From Streptomyces sp. NBC_01244 (GTDB taxonomy: Bacteria > Actinomycetota > Actinomycetes > Streptomycetales > Streptomycetaceae), in assembly GCF_035987325.1 (NCBI RefSeq), contig NZ_CP108490.1, positions 1-64,000 of the forward strand: a DNA stretch of 64,000 nucleotides, read 5' to 3'. A program made the translations under genes and the position numbers. Below the pieces are notes generated by a model. The model searched no databases. It saw only the letters and a list, made by a program, of their open reading frames with translations, and was not told the DNA's origin. Shown piece after piece: positions 8,821-17,211 of the stretch; positions within the stretch are counted from its first letter, which is position 1, and the number at the start of each line of letters is the position of its first letter.

Positions 8821-9666
8821 ATGAACTCACTGCCCACCCCGCGGCAGCCGTCCCTCCTCGGGGTCTTCGCCCACCCCGACGACGAGTCGCTCCTCGCCGG
8901 CGGCGTGCTCGCGCAGCACGCCGCCGGCGGCGCCGACACCGCGGTCGTCACCGCGACCTGGTCCCCGGACAGTCACCGGGCCGCCGAACTCGCCGACGCA
9001 CTGAAGGTTCTGGGCGCCGGCCAGCCGCGGATGCTCGGATACGCCGACGCCCGCATCCCCGACTCCGCCCCCGGCCGGCCGAGGCTCTGCGACGCGCCCA
9101 TCGACGAGGTCGTCGGGATGCTCGTCGGACACATCCGTGCCGTACAGCCGCAGCTGGTGTTGACCCATGACGCCTACGGCCAGCTGACCGGCCACCCCGA
9201 TCACATCCGCACCCATCAAGTGGCCGTCCTGGCCTTTCACGCCGCGGGCCTGGAACACCAGTACCCGGAGGCGGGCACCCCTTGGCAGCCAGCCGCCCTG
9301 TACGCGGCCACCCACCCCGACTCGGGGATGGGCGAGCTGGGCGCGCTGTTGTCGCGGGTCGGGAAAAAGGTGCTGTCGGTACCGGACGGGCACATCACGA
9401 CAACGGTGGACGTCAGCGGCTTCCTCACGCAGAAGTGGGCCGCGATCCTCTCCCACCGCAGCGAGGCCATCCGCGAGCGGCCCCTCCCCGGGATCCTCGC
9501 CCGCCTCCCCGCACCCGTACGGGAGTCGATCATCGCCACCGAGTACTACACCCTCCTCAGCGCGTCCCCGCGACATCACGGCCAACACCGTCTGCCTCTG
9601 AGCGCCGCAGATGCCTTGGTGGTGCCCACCATGAACCCGCCATCCAAGATCAACAAAGAGCAGTGA
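8821..9666 (+). CDS. PIG-L family deacetylase
   Basis: Zinc-dependent N-acetyl-sugar deacetylase of the PIG-L/LmbE superfamily, 281 residues. Metal-binding motifs are clear: AHPDDE (about residues 17-22) and GHPDHIRTH (about 123-131). Relatives act on GlcNAc-linked substrates such as mycothiol precursors or glycopeptide sugars; the substrate here is unknown. ATG with GGAAGG upstream. It stands alone beside the truncated NUDIX gene, so operon context gives no clue. Confidence 0.88.
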   Translation: MNSLPTPRQPSLLGVFAHPDDESLLAGGVLAQHAAGGADTAVVTATWSPDSHRAAELADALKVLGAGQPRMLGYADARIPDSAPGRPRLCDAPIDEVVGMLVGHIRAVQPQLVLTHDAYGQLTGHPDHIRTHQVAVLAFHAAGLEHQYPEAGTPWQPAALYAATHPDSGMGELGALLSRVGKKVLSVPDGHITTTVDVSGFLTQKWAAILSHRSEAIRERPLPGILARLPAPVRESIIATEYYTLLSASPRHHGQHRLPLSAADALVVPTMNPPSKINKEQ

Positions 9667-9876
9667 CGCCCGCGGCTGCAGGACCTGCGCAACCAGCCGG
9701 TCGGATCAATCCTCGAGTGGGTGGAGCAGGGATCACCGTCGGCCTGGACAGGGCGACCATGGTCGACGTACTGAGCGTGGGACGTAGGTTCGCCTTGAGC
9801 GCCGAGGCTTCGACCGGATCAGTGAGCAGGGCTGAAACGGTACGGGATCTCGCCGAGCGAGAAGGTCTTCACCGCG

Positions 9877-10878
9877 CTACCGGATGCTGGACGAGACCTG
9901 CCCGATGTACGTCTCCAGCGGGTCGAATCCCCACGCGGCGCGCAGCGCCTCGACGTCGTCCGGGTGCCGGACGGGGTGAGGGGCGAGCGTCCCGTCCGGG
10001 CCCTGCACCAGCTGGGTGCCGAAGACCTGCCGTTTCCCCTGAGCAACCAACACCCGGTCCTCCAACAGGGCGCTGTGCTGCGGTTCGGCGTCGCCGGCCG
10101 TGACGGCGGCCGCGAGCAGTTCCAGGCACTCCCGCTGGAAGTCGGGCCGGTGGTCGGCGTGCTGCGCGAGCAGCCAGGCGGCTCCTGCAGCCCGCCGGCC
10201 GACGAGGGCCTCGCCCGGCCATCCGTGCGCGGCGATCAGTTCGCTCAGCCAGGCGGTGTTCGCTTCGTCCACGGCCCGCCACCGCTCCATGAACTCCGGC
10301 GTACGCTCGGCCGCCGGAACCAGCCGGACCGTCTGGTCCTCCTCCTGGCGCCGGAGCAACTCCGCGGCCAGGTCCTCGTCGCGGGCTGGCCGGGGCTGCA
10401 GCGCCACCCTGTCGTCGATCAGCCCGAACAGCTCGGAGGCCAGCACTCGCGTGTCCTCCGGCAGGTTGAACCGGTCCAGCGCGCTGCGCTCCACCCAGTG
10501 GACCGTGCCCTCGGGCGCCCCGTGCACGACGAACGGGCGGTCGACGACCCCTACGACGATGTGGTCCCGGTGCAGATGCCGTCGAACGCAGCAGCTGTCC
10601 GCGGCGGCCGGCATCGACACCACATTCCACACCGACGAGGCCGCCGGATGCGGATACCACTCCGGAAGTCGCGGCGGCAGCAGGCGAACCCGGAGTCCCG
10701 TTTTCCCGAGCACCTCGCGCACCGCCGCCGTGAGCGCGCCTTCACCGTCTTCGGTGGGCCCACCAGGGACGAGCCCGCGCCCAAGGCGTGGATGCTCGAC
10801 CAGGCACAGCCGCCACTCCTGGCCAAACCGTGCGAAGGCAAAGCAGCTCGTCGTCTCGTGCACCACCAGATCGCCCAT
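9877..10878 (-). CDS. NUDIX hydrolase fused to DUF6624-like domain
   Basis: A 333-residue two-domain protein. The N-terminal 150 residues read as a NUDIX fold (PGGPTEDGEGALTAAVREVL then KTGLRV), with the box imperfect: the REUxEE part is REVLGK, lacking the usual glutamates, so hydrolase activity is doubtful. From about residue 205 comes HGWPGEALVGRRAAGAAWLL, QHAD and a later FGTQ segment, matching what I recall of DUF6624. Start ATG at 10876-10878. Function unknown. Confidence 0.7.
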   Translation of the reverse strand: MGDLVVHETTSCFAFARFGQEWRLCLVEHPRLGRGLVPGGPTEDGEGALTAAVREVLGKTGLRVRLLPPRLPEWYPHPAASSVWNVVSMPAAADSCCVRRHLHRDHIVVGVVDRPFVVHGAPEGTVHWVERSALDRFNLPEDTRVLASELFGLIDDRVALQPRPARDEDLAAELLRRQEEDQTVRLVPAAERTPEFMERWRAVDEANTAWLSELIAAHGWPGEALVGRRAAGAAWLLAQHADHRPDFQRECLELLAAAVTAGDAEPQHSALLEDRVLVAQGKRQVFGTQLVQGPDGTLAPHPVRHPDDVEALRAAWGFDPLETYIGQVSSSIR

Positions 10879-11454
10879 GCACCCAATTCTCTGACCGGGC
10901 GGCATCAGACGAACGGCTTCCGGACAACTTCGTCGCGGACTGCACGTACCGACCCGGGGCCGGCGTCGGTGAACTCCGCGAACGCCTCCGCACCGCCTGG
11001 CAGTGTCCCCTTCACCGAGCCGATCCACAGGGAGCTCCAGCAGGTGAATCCCCGTACGCCGCAGTGAAAGCTGGTTCCCGGGGAACGTCCCGCCGAGCCC
11101 AGGTATGTTCGGGTGGCACGGGGTGCGGTCCCGGCCTGGATGGCCGCGACGGGGGCCGCGCCCCGGTTGGTCGGAGTTGTCCGGCCAGGCCAGGCGGCTG
11201 CTGGTGGCCGGACCGCTCGCACCGGGCCAGGAAGGCGCTGCTCGGGCCGGATGCCGGATTCACCCGGTTCGGGGCCCAGGGCCGGCACCCGGCAGCGGAC
11301 CTCGTGAAGAAGCCCCGGACGCCCATGATCACAGAACCGGGTGCCGACCCTGGGACCCGAACCGGAGTGTCCGCCCTGCGCCTGACCGCGTCCCCGAGAC
11401 CGGGTTCGGCCGTGAACAGCGAGGGGCCCGGCGGGGAACTCCGCTCTGGCGCCG
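10879..11454. other. 576 bp without a supported gene
   Basis: Several open frames cross this stretch on both strands but none has a ribosome-binding site, a recognisable domain or clear advantage over the alternatives. It may hold decayed coding sequence. Confidence 0.4.
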
Positions 11455-11649
11455 TCAGCCGAAGGCGGAGAAGGTGCCCGCTCTTTCGCCCGGCTGCCAG
11501 CCCGGCCGTACGGCGCTCCAGTCGAGGGCTTGCTGGGCCTGGCGCAGCACCTGCTCTGCAACGGCCCGGGTCTCGGCCAAGACGTCGCCCCTCTCCTGGA
11601 TCAGCCGGTTGTAGATGGGCGACTGGTCTTTACTCTGCGAAGGACTCAT
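11455..11649 (-). CDS. Small hypothetical protein (64 aa)
   Basis: A 64-residue product, MSPSQSKDQS followed by a hydrophilic helical stretch (RGDVLAETRAVAEQVLRQ). No family recognised. It starts at ATG 11647-11649. Regular helix-favouring composition makes it more plausible than the antisense frames, but support is limited. Confidence 0.4.
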   Translation of the reverse strand: MSPSQSKDQSPIYNRLIQERGDVLAETRAVAEQVLRQAQQALDWSAVRPGWQPGERAGTFSAFG

Positions 11650-11687
11650 GGCTCCGATCCTCCCCCCTGACCGGTGATCTGTCAGGC

Positions 11688-11996
11688 TCACCGAGACAGC
11701 GCCGACTCCCCGTTCACTGGCCGGACTGGTGCAGGACTGCCCTGCTTGATCGGAATCAGCACTCCGAGGGCCACTGCTGCACGCCGGCACCCCGCCCTCA
11801 CCGCAACGAGTTCGGCCCGCACATCCGCAGCGGACGGCTCGTCGGCTCCCCTCGTGGCCCGGACAGCCGCCTCTCGCAGCTCGCGGCGGGCCGCATCAGA
11901 TTCTCCGGGCAGGTTGGTGCAGTCCGCGGCGTCCGCGACCGTGTTCACCAGCAGGGCCACATCGGCCGTGCGATGCGGCCGGTCCCGTACGTGCAC
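11688..11996 (-). CDS. Hypothetical protein (102 aa or longer)
   Basis: Frame with alanine/arginine-rich helices (SDAARRELREAAVRATRG). The open frame continues upstream to about 12165 with protein-like sequence (AQTCEDIRAQLAAWAPLLLG) but no standard start beyond GTG 11994-11996, so it may be truncated at its 5' end. An overlapping forward frame covers the same DNA and looks less protein-like. Confidence 0.35.
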   Translation of the reverse strand: MHVRDRPHRTADVALLVNTVADAADCTNLPGESDAARRELREAAVRATRGADEPSAADVRAELVAVRAGCRRAAVALGVLIPIKQGSPAPVRPVNGESALSR

Positions 11997-12255
11997 ACCA
12001 AGCAGCAGTGGTGCCCACGCGGCCAGCTGAGCGCGGATGTCCTCGCAGGTCTGGGCAACTCCCTCACAGACCCGGACGGCCTTGTCGTCTATGCCTCCAT
12101 CGTCGCCTCCCCCACCGACAACACCGCTGTCGTCGACCGCGCGCTCGCCAGCGGCACAGACCCATGGCCGTCAAACGGTCCGTACGGATCCTGCCCGCGC
12201 GAAGTACCTCCTGCGGGGTGACGGGTGAGCAGTCTGAGCGAAGGTCCGTGAGGGA

Positions 12256-12434
12256 TTTCCTCCACCCTCCCTGCTTTTCGATTCTGGAAACCGGGCGGCT
12301 AGGAGCAAGGTCGTCTGGTGCGTGTCCTCGCCGGCCCGCTCCTGCGTCGCTCTACCGGCTGCGGTACTCCCTCCCTCCCCTGCACTCCGCCGCCCGGCCC
12401 CCGATATCTCATTTCGCAGGGAGGGTGGGGGAAA
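12256..12434 (+). ncRNA. Candidate structured RNA element, copy 1
   Basis: About 179 nt closed by a 19-bp stem between 12256-12274 and 12416-12434 (one G-U). Inside is a second helix: CCGGGCGGC at about 12290 pairs with GCCGCCCGG near 12390. The core, including GTGCGTGTCCTCGCCGGC at 12318 onward, is almost identical to copy 2 at 51188-51360, while the stems differ by compensatory changes. No coding potential is convincing. It lies 270 bp upstream of the ParB-like gene's promoter, same orientation as that gene. Which strand is transcribed is unproven. Confidence 0.6.
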
Positions 12435-12703
12435 TGGTCCGCGGCCACAGGCCGTCACCCACCACCCGCCGTACCCGGCTAACCCATCGACTTGGGCGGG
12501 GAAGCCTCCCCCGAAGGAGGCGGGGTCCGGGATCACCCGCGCGGCCTCGACGGCTTGTAGTGGCCGACGGAGACGCAGTGGAAGCCGACGCCTTCCGGGC
12601 GGGCCGTCACGCGGGCTGGTGCGCGACGTGCTTGCAGGCGCCGGCAACCTCGAATCATGCCCTTCACCTGCAAAAACTGATGTTGATCGGGCATCAGGGA
12701 GGG
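12435..12703. other. Intergenic region between RNA element and ParB promoter
   Basis: Conserved flank GGTCCGCGGCCAC follows the RNA element, as in copy 2. A forward frame encodes AGRHAGWCATCLQAP and is zinc-ribbon-like, but it has no stop before the ParB-like gene and no clear start, so it is probably a decayed gene. Confidence 0.35.
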
Positions 12704-12777
12704 TTGACAGCACCCCATCCATCATATAAATTAGTACATGTCGGAACGGGGAGGGCAAGCCCCGGACCGGACACCAC
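12704..12777 (+). promoter_or_regulatory. Promoter-leader module 1 (upstream of ParB-like gene)
   Basis: TTGACA (12704-12709), 17-bp spacer, TAAATT (12727-12732). GTCGG begins at 12740, followed by stem CGGGG / loop AGGGCAAG / CCCCG (12747-12764). An outer helix GTCGG with CCGGAC closes over an AA/GA internal loop. The predicted transcript starts at or just before the hairpin; 66 nt from GTCGG to the ATG. Confidence 0.8.
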
Positions 12778-12805
12778 AACCCACCGAGCCAAGGAGACGG
12801 CCGCC

Positions 12806-14446
12806 ATGACCGCCATCGCCGAAGAGATCACCTCCACCGAAGCGACCGCATCGCCCAACGACGCCGAGAACATGGCGCTCATCTGGCTCGACCCCCGCGC
12901 TATCCAGGCCGGACGGAACATCCGGCCCGTCGATCTCGACCCCGCGTTCGTCGGCTCCATCCGGGAGCGCGGCGTCCTGGAGCCCGTCACCGTCGTCAGC
13001 GACGACCTTCTCGGCTACTCCCTCGTCTTCGGCTTCCACCGCCACGCCGCCGCCGTCGAAGCAGGACTCGACCGTATCCCCGCGATCGTCCGCAGCGACA
13101 TCAGCACCAACGCCGCGAAGATCATCGAGCAGCTCACCGAGAACATCCACCGCTCCGATATGCGGCCGAGCGACATCGCCGCCGCCTACGACCAGCTCGC
13201 GCTCGAAGGCCTCGACGTAGACGAGATCTCCCGCCAGGTGTCCCAGGACAAGACCAAGGTCGCGGCCTCCCTGCGGCTCCACAAGATGCCCCAGGCCGCG
13301 CGAGATGCTGCGGATGCCGGGCAGCTCGACCTGGAACAGTCGATGGGTCTCGCCGAGTTCGAGAACGACTCCAAGGTGTATGCCCGGCTCATGAAGGCCG
13401 TCGCGAGCGGCGGCAACCTGAAATACGCGTTGGCGACCGAGCGCCGCCGGAAGAAGAACCGGGAGTCGAAGGCCAAGGCGAAGGCGACGCTCCTGCTCGC
13501 CGGAGTCAACGTCGTCCCGCAGCCGAGCTGGGAATCGAAGGCGGTGCGGCTCCGCAGCATCCGCAACGGCGAAGAGACCCACACGGCTGAGACGCACGCG
13601 CAGTGCCCCGGCCACGCCGCGCATCTCAGCGAGGAGGGCGCCATCACCTACGTGTGCCGCGAGCCGAAGAAGTACGGGCACGAGGTCCTGGGCTACTACA
13701 AGCACCTGAGTGAGGAGGAGCAGTCGGCCCGGGACGCCGCCGACCAGGCCGAGGAGGAGCGGAAGGAGGCCCGGAGCATCGCCGGGCAGGTGCGCCGGGA
13801 CTACGTGGCCGAACTCGCCCGCGTGAACAAGGTGCCCAAGGGGCTCTACAAGGCCGTGGTCACCAACCTGTTCGCCTTCGGGCTGACCGAGAACACGGAC
13901 CGTGCACGGCTCGGCGACGCGTTCAGCCTCCTTGGGGCCAACCCCGCCAAGGACGTGCCGCTCGCGGAGTCCATGCGGCGCCGGGTGGATCGCACGCCCG
14001 AGCACAAGCTCCCGCTCGTCATGTTCGCCCAGCTCGCCGTCCTCGCGGAGACGAACATGCAGCACAGCGCGTACCGCTACCGCTTCAACATCGACTTCGC
14101 CATCGCCTGGCTGGAACTGCTCAGCACGTACGGCTACACCCTCACCGAACCGGAGGAGGAGATGCTCGCCGAGATGCGGAAGCAGCGCGAGGAGCGCGAC
14201 GCTCCCGAACCGCAGGACGAGGAAGAGCAGGACGAGCAAGACGAAGAGGATGACGTTCAGCAGGACGACGAGGCTCCGTCCGCCGAAGTGATCGAGGCCG
14301 CCGCTGCACCCGATGGTGAGCCGACCGAGGCCCCGGAGCCCGAGGTCGCGCCGGACGACGAGAGCGATGAGGACGAAGACCCGGCCGAGGAGCCCGAGAA
14401 CGGCGACCATGCCGCAGCGGGGGCCGGTATGTCGCTGGCGGCCTGA
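12806..14446 (+). CDS. ParB/Spo0J-type nuclease-fold protein with acidic tail
   Basis: A 546-residue ParB-family protein. Residues about 28-125 form the N-terminal ParB domain (IRERGVLEPVTVV, then GFHRHAAAVEAGLDRIPAIV, where canonical ParB has GERR). Then comes an HTH-like region (DIAAAYDQLALEGLDVDEI). The last 80-90 residues are extremely rich in Asp and Glu. Such proteins in phages and plasmids serve in partition, DNA binding or as enzymes; the acidic tail could be a DNA mimic or protein-binding arm. SD AAGGAG precedes ATG 12806. Driven by leader module 1. Confidence 0.85.
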   Translation: MTAIAEEITSTEATASPNDAENMALIWLDPRAIQAGRNIRPVDLDPAFVGSIRERGVLEPVTVVSDDLLGYSLVFGFHRHAAAVEAGLDRIPAIVRSDISTNAAKIIEQLTENIHRSDMRPSDIAAAYDQLALEGLDVDEISRQVSQDKTKVAASLRLHKMPQAARDAADAGQLDLEQSMGLAEFENDSKVYARLMKAVASGGNLKYALATERRRKKNRESKAKAKATLLLAGVNVVPQPSWESKAVRLRSIRNGEETHTAETHAQCPGHAAHLSEEGAITYVCREPKKYGHEVLGYYKHLSEEEQSARDAADQAEEERKEARSIAGQVRRDYVAELARVNKVPKGLYKAVVTNLFAFGLTENTDRARLGDAFSLLGANPAKDVPLAESMRRRVDRTPEHKLPLVMFAQLAVLAETNMQHSAYRYRFNIDFAIAWLELLSTYGYTLTEPEEEMLAEMRKQREERDAPEPQDEEEQDEQDEEDDVQQDDEAPSAEVIEAAAAPDGEPTEAPEPEVAPDDESDEDEDPAEEPENGDHAAAGAGMSLAA

Positions 14447-14461
14447 CCCACCACGGCCTAC

Positions 14462-14498
14462 GGGGCCGGGGTGTGACCGATAGGCACGCCCCGGCCCC
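14462..14498 (+). terminator. GC-rich hairpin after ParB-like gene
   Basis: A 14-bp stem, GGGGCCGGGGTGTG against CACGCCCCGGCCCC, loop of about 9 nt, no U-run. Likely a Streptomyces-type terminator or polarity element between two genes of the leader regulon. Confidence 0.55.
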
Positions 14499-14528
14499 GG
14501 CCCACCAGACGAGCAAGACCAAACAACC

Positions 14529-14565
14529 GCCGTTCCGGGGAGGGCAAACCCCGGACGGCCGCCAC
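14529..14565 (+). promoter_or_regulatory. Leader hairpin 2 (no adjacent promoter)
   Basis: TCCGGGG, loop AGGGCAAA, CCCCGGA (14534-14555), extended by GCCG/CGGC. It starts 60 nt before the ATG at 14589, the same distance as in the promoter-bearing copies, but no -35/-10 pair is seen. This supports function at the RNA level rather than as part of the promoter. Confidence 0.7.
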
Positions 14566-14588
14566 GAACCACCCACGAAGGAGCCGAC

Positions 14589-15146
14589 ATGGCCCGTATC
14601 ACCCCGTCCCAGGCCGCCGGCCACCGCGCCAACTTCGCCGTCTACCTCGTCGGCCCTCACACCGCCCAGGCCGTGCAGATGGCCCGCTCCCTGCTCATCA
14701 CCCTCCCGACCGCCCGGATCCGCATCAAACACCCCCAAGCCCTCTACGCCGCCGTCACCGGCTGGTACGAGGCCGAGCGGCTGGCCAGGAAGACGTTCAG
14801 CCCCACCGTCATTCCCCACAGCGCACCCCCGCAGACCGACAGCGAGGCCGCCGCGCACATCGCCTTCAACGGTCCCGTGCCCGGGCCGCAGGTCGACACC
14901 CGCGCGGCGGCCGTCAGCCTCAGTGGAGCAGGCCAGGTCCGTGTCCAGGTCGGCCCCCTCAGCATCACCACCGGGGACCTCGCCGCCTTCCAGGACCAGT
15001 TCGACCTGTGGACCCGGGCCTACAAGCTCGGCGCCGACCTATGGGCCGAACTGCCCTCCCTGGAACAGACCCGTGACGACATCGCGCGCGGCGACAAGTG
15101 CGTCTCCGCCCTCACTGGGCGCCTCGCCCTGGCCGCTGCTGCGTGA
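14589..15146 (+). CDS. Hypothetical protein (185 aa)
   Basis: Unknown function. A soluble alpha/beta-looking product; the N-terminal 60 residues (HRANFAVYLVGPHTAQAVQM) and a C-terminal helical part (FQDQFDLWTRAYKLGADLWA) are visible, with no cysteine motif or membrane segment. SD GAAGGAG precedes the ATG. Follows leader hairpin 2, so it is placed in the leader regulon. Confidence 0.7.
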   Translation: MARITPSQAAGHRANFAVYLVGPHTAQAVQMARSLLITLPTARIRIKHPQALYAAVTGWYEAERLARKTFSPTVIPHSAPPQTDSEAAAHIAFNGPVPGPQVDTRAAAVSLSGAGQVRVQVGPLSITTGDLAAFQDQFDLWTRAYKLGADLWAELPSLEQTRDDIARGDKCVSALTGRLALAAAA

Positions 15147-15194
15147 ACCGCAGTTGGCGGTTCCCTCGCCAGTAAGGGGGCCGCCGGCTGCGGC

Positions 15195-15229
15195 TGTGCA
15201 CGGGACGGCATCGAGCCGCCCCGTGCACA
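15195..15229 (+). terminator. Perfect-armed hairpin
   Basis: TGTGCACGGG pairs with CCCGTGCACA; after an A-C mismatch the inner CGGC/GCCG continues, with a 5-nt loop. Lies just after the 185-aa gene in a 280-bp gap and probably terminates it. Confidence 0.55.
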
Positions 15230-15426
15230 TCGCACCGGGCCCGCCGGTCGTACCCGCCGTCGGCGGGCGGGCGGCCCGTTGCCCGGTCTCACCCCAGTGC
15301 ACACCCAAGGCCCCGGGGCGGCTACGGCCCCTGCTGGTCCCGCGGTCCCCTCCCCTCGGCCATGCCCGTCACGGCCGTGAGCAAGGTGCACCGTGCCCGT
15401 CCCCTCTCAACAACCGCGAGGAACCC

Positions 15427-15690
15427 ATGCCCATACCGTCGTTCACCATCGGCCCCCGCTTCGATCAGCACCGCCATCCGGACGGATTCGGCGACCAGTG
15501 GACCGAGCACATGCGCGAGATCGGAGGCCGGGTCTTCTACTTCCAGCGGCATTCCACCGTTGAAGGCTGGAGCACCACCCGGGCCCACGAGCGTCAGCCC
15601 GGTGCGTTCGTCGCCGTGCCCGGAACCGAGAGCCTGCCGGGCATGGGGCCCGCATGGAGGCTCATCCACGAGTTCTCCCTCCTTCCCTGA
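15427..15690 (+). CDS. Hypothetical protein (87 aa)
   Basis: Small soluble protein rich in aromatic and charged residues (GGRVFYFQRHSTVEGW). No family recognised. ATG 15427 with GAGGAAC just upstream. No leader module directly precedes it. Confidence 0.5.
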   Translation: MPIPSFTIGPRFDQHRHPDGFGDQWTEHMREIGGRVFYFQRHSTVEGWSTTRAHERQPGAFVAVPGTESLPGMGPAWRLIHEFSLLP

Positions 15691-15769
15691 TCTGTCATCC
15701 CCTCTCGACTTCTGGAGCTTCCAGGTCGGCTGCTGCTCTGTCCCGGCCACCACGCCCGTCCGCAACCTG

Positions 15770-15840
15770 CTGGCCACAGCCCGACAAACAGGTAATGTAG
15801 TCAACGTCGAAGCAGGGAGGGCAAGCTCTGCGACGCCACC
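15770..15840 (+). promoter_or_regulatory. Promoter-leader module 3
   Basis: Weak -35 CTGGCC (15770-15775), 17-bp spacer, TAATGT (15793-15798). Stem GCAGGG, loop AGGGCAAG, CTCTGC (15812-15831): four of the six stem bases differ from the common type, yet pairing is kept. It starts 69 nt before the next ATG. Confidence 0.75.
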
Positions 15841-15874
15841 ACTAACCCCCTTTCAGGAGAGAGCTCTGTCACCC

Positions 15875-16330
15875 ATGGACAACACCGTCCGCATCGTCGA
15901 AGGTCGTGTGCTGCTTCCCGCCGGAACCTGGAGTGTGCTCCCCGACGTCCACCGCGAGCACCGCGGGCACGATTTCTACCCCCCGTTCCACGAGCTAGCC
16001 GGCATCCCGGCGCCCGGCAGCACCACCGACGTCCCCGCCCCCGCCCGGACGCTCCACATCCACTACGCGGTCCCAGATGAGCACTACGACTGGTACGTCG
16101 CCGAACTGGACCCCGCCACGGGCCGCGCCTTCGGATGGCTCCGCGCGGGCGGCCCGTACGGCGAGTGGGGGGAGTTCATCCTCGGGGAGCTCGAGACGTT
16201 CGTCCTCCCGCCCGACGCCCGAGGGCACCGCGGACGCCCGGCACCGGCACCGGCACCCCGGCTCATCCAGCGCGACACCGGCTTCCGACCCGCACCGGCC
16301 GCGCTCTGCCTGCCCGCATCAACGATCTAG
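15875..16330 (+). CDS. DUF2958-like protein (151 aa)
   Basis: The central segment DEHYDWYVAELDPATGRAFG and the following GEWGEFILGELE match the pattern I recall for DUF2958, a family found on plasmids and mobile elements with no known activity. The C-terminal 35 residues are Pro/Arg-rich. ATG 15875 is taken as start; the AGGAGAGA upstream is somewhat far, so a slightly different start is possible. Follows leader module 3. Confidence 0.6.
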   Translation: MDNTVRIVEGRVLLPAGTWSVLPDVHREHRGHDFYPPFHELAGIPAPGSTTDVPAPARTLHIHYAVPDEHYDWYVAELDPATGRAFGWLRAGGPYGEWGEFILGELETFVLPPDARGHRGRPAPAPAPRLIQRDTGFRPAPAALCLPASTI

Positions 16331-16333
16331 TAC

Positions 16334-16353
16334 GCAAAAACGGCCGTTTTTGC
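16334..16353. repeat. 20-bp perfect AT-cored palindrome, copy A
   Basis: GCAAAAACG immediately followed by its mirror CGTTTTTGC with GC at the centre, in otherwise GC-rich DNA. A near-identical copy is at 28987-29006. It sits 2 bp after the DUF2958-like stop and about 45 bp before the small ORF at 16400. Could be a terminator for the former or a protein-binding site for the latter. Confidence 0.55.
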
Positions 16354-16399
16354 CCCCTGCCTGTCTCCCTGTGATCCCCTGAATAGGAGGAATACACCC

Positions 16400-16453
16400 A
16401 TGCCTCTTCTCCCTACACGAAGCTCCCTACGGTCCGAGGTGAGCCCGACATGA
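16400..16453 (+). CDS. 17-codon peptide ORF coupled to PP-loop gene
   Basis: ATG preceded by a near-ideal AGGAGG, 17 codons (MPLLPTRSSLRSEVSPT), stop TGA at 16451-16453 overlapping the ATG of the next gene (ATGA). The downstream gene has only a weak site of its own, so the mini-ORF probably delivers ribosomes by coupling. Confidence 0.5.
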   Translation: MPLLPTRSSLRSEVSPT

Positions 16454-17211
16454 CCCGGCACATCGTCCAGTACTCGGGCGGGATCGGATCCTGGGCGGCG
16501 GCCATGCGCGTGGTCGAACAGCATGGTCCGCGGAGCGTGGACCTGTTGATCGCCGACAGCCGCGCGGAGGACCCGGACCTGTGGCGGTTCGTCGAGGAGA
16601 CTTCCCACTACCTCGGGATCGAGCCGGTGGTCGTCGCCGACGGCCGGGACCCCTGGCAGGTCTTCCGCGACGAGCGGTTCTTGGGTAATTCCCGCCTCGC
16701 GCCGTGCTCGATCCAGCTCAAGGTGAACCCGTGCCGGCGCTGGATCGAGGCCAACGCCGACCCCAACGACACGATCCTCTACGTCGGCTTCGACCACACC
16801 GAGCAGCGGCGGATCCCCGGCACCCGCAACGGGTGGGCGCCGTGGCAGGTCGAGTTCCCGATGTGCCAGGAGCCGTTCCTGACGAAGCAGGAGATGCTCC
16901 AGTGGTCCCGGGACATCGGCATCACCCCGCCGCGCCTGTACGCCTGGGCGGAGCACAACAACTGTTACGGGCTGTGCGTTCGTGCGGGGCTCGGTCACTG
17001 GGCGAAGGTCCTGCAGCACTCGCCCCTCCTGTATGCCGAGGCAGAACGCAAGGAACAGGAGATCCGCGAGGAGCTCGGGAAGGACGTCGCGATCCTGCGC
17101 GAGCGCCGAGGGGGCATCTCCCGGCCGCTCACCCTGGCCGAGCACCGCCGCCGCCTCCAAGGCACCCTGGCAGCTTCCGTGCCGTCTCCAGCTCCCGGGG
17201 TGGCCGCGTGA
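16450..17211 (+). CDS. PP-loop ATPase / PAPS-reductase-like enzyme
   Basis: A 253-residue member of the adenine-nucleotide alpha-hydrolase (PAPS reductase, DndC-like) superfamily. The PP-loop YSGGIGSW is at residues 8-15. Cysteines at APCSIQLKVNPC, PMCQEP and NNCYGLC could hold a metal or iron-sulfur cluster or carry sulfur. Phage and plasmid homologues are usually called phosphoadenosine phosphosulfate reductases but are thought to work in nucleic-acid modification. It overlaps the next gene by 4 bp (GTGA), and a second PP-loop gene lies at 18429. Confidence 0.8.
   Translation: MTRHIVQYSGGIGSWAAAMRVVEQHGPRSVDLLIADSRAEDPDLWRFVEETSHYLGIEPVVVADGRDPWQVFRDERFLGNSRLAPCSIQLKVNPCRRWIEANADPNDTILYVGFDHTEQRRIPGTRNGWAPWQVEFPMCQEPFLTKQEMLQWSRDIGITPPRLYAWAEHNNCYGLCVRAGLGHWAKVLQHSPLLYAEAERKEQEIREELGKDVAILRERRGGISRPLTLAEHRRRLQGTLAASVPSPAPGVAA

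Noticed and set aside
11674..12030. Forward ORF of 118 codons
   Set aside because: Arg/Ser/Ala-rich shadow; the reverse frame over the same DNA looks more protein-like, though itself weak.
12731..14632. Long reverse open frame (633 codons) opposite the ParB-like gene
   Set aside because: Antisense shadow of high-GC coding sequence; Val/Gly/Leu-rich with no domain or SD, while the forward ParB domain is clear.
16334..16353. AT palindrome as a simple terminator only
   Set aside because: Position fits a terminator here, but its twin at 28987 lies upstream of a gene after a 600-bp gap, so it was kept as a possible binding site.
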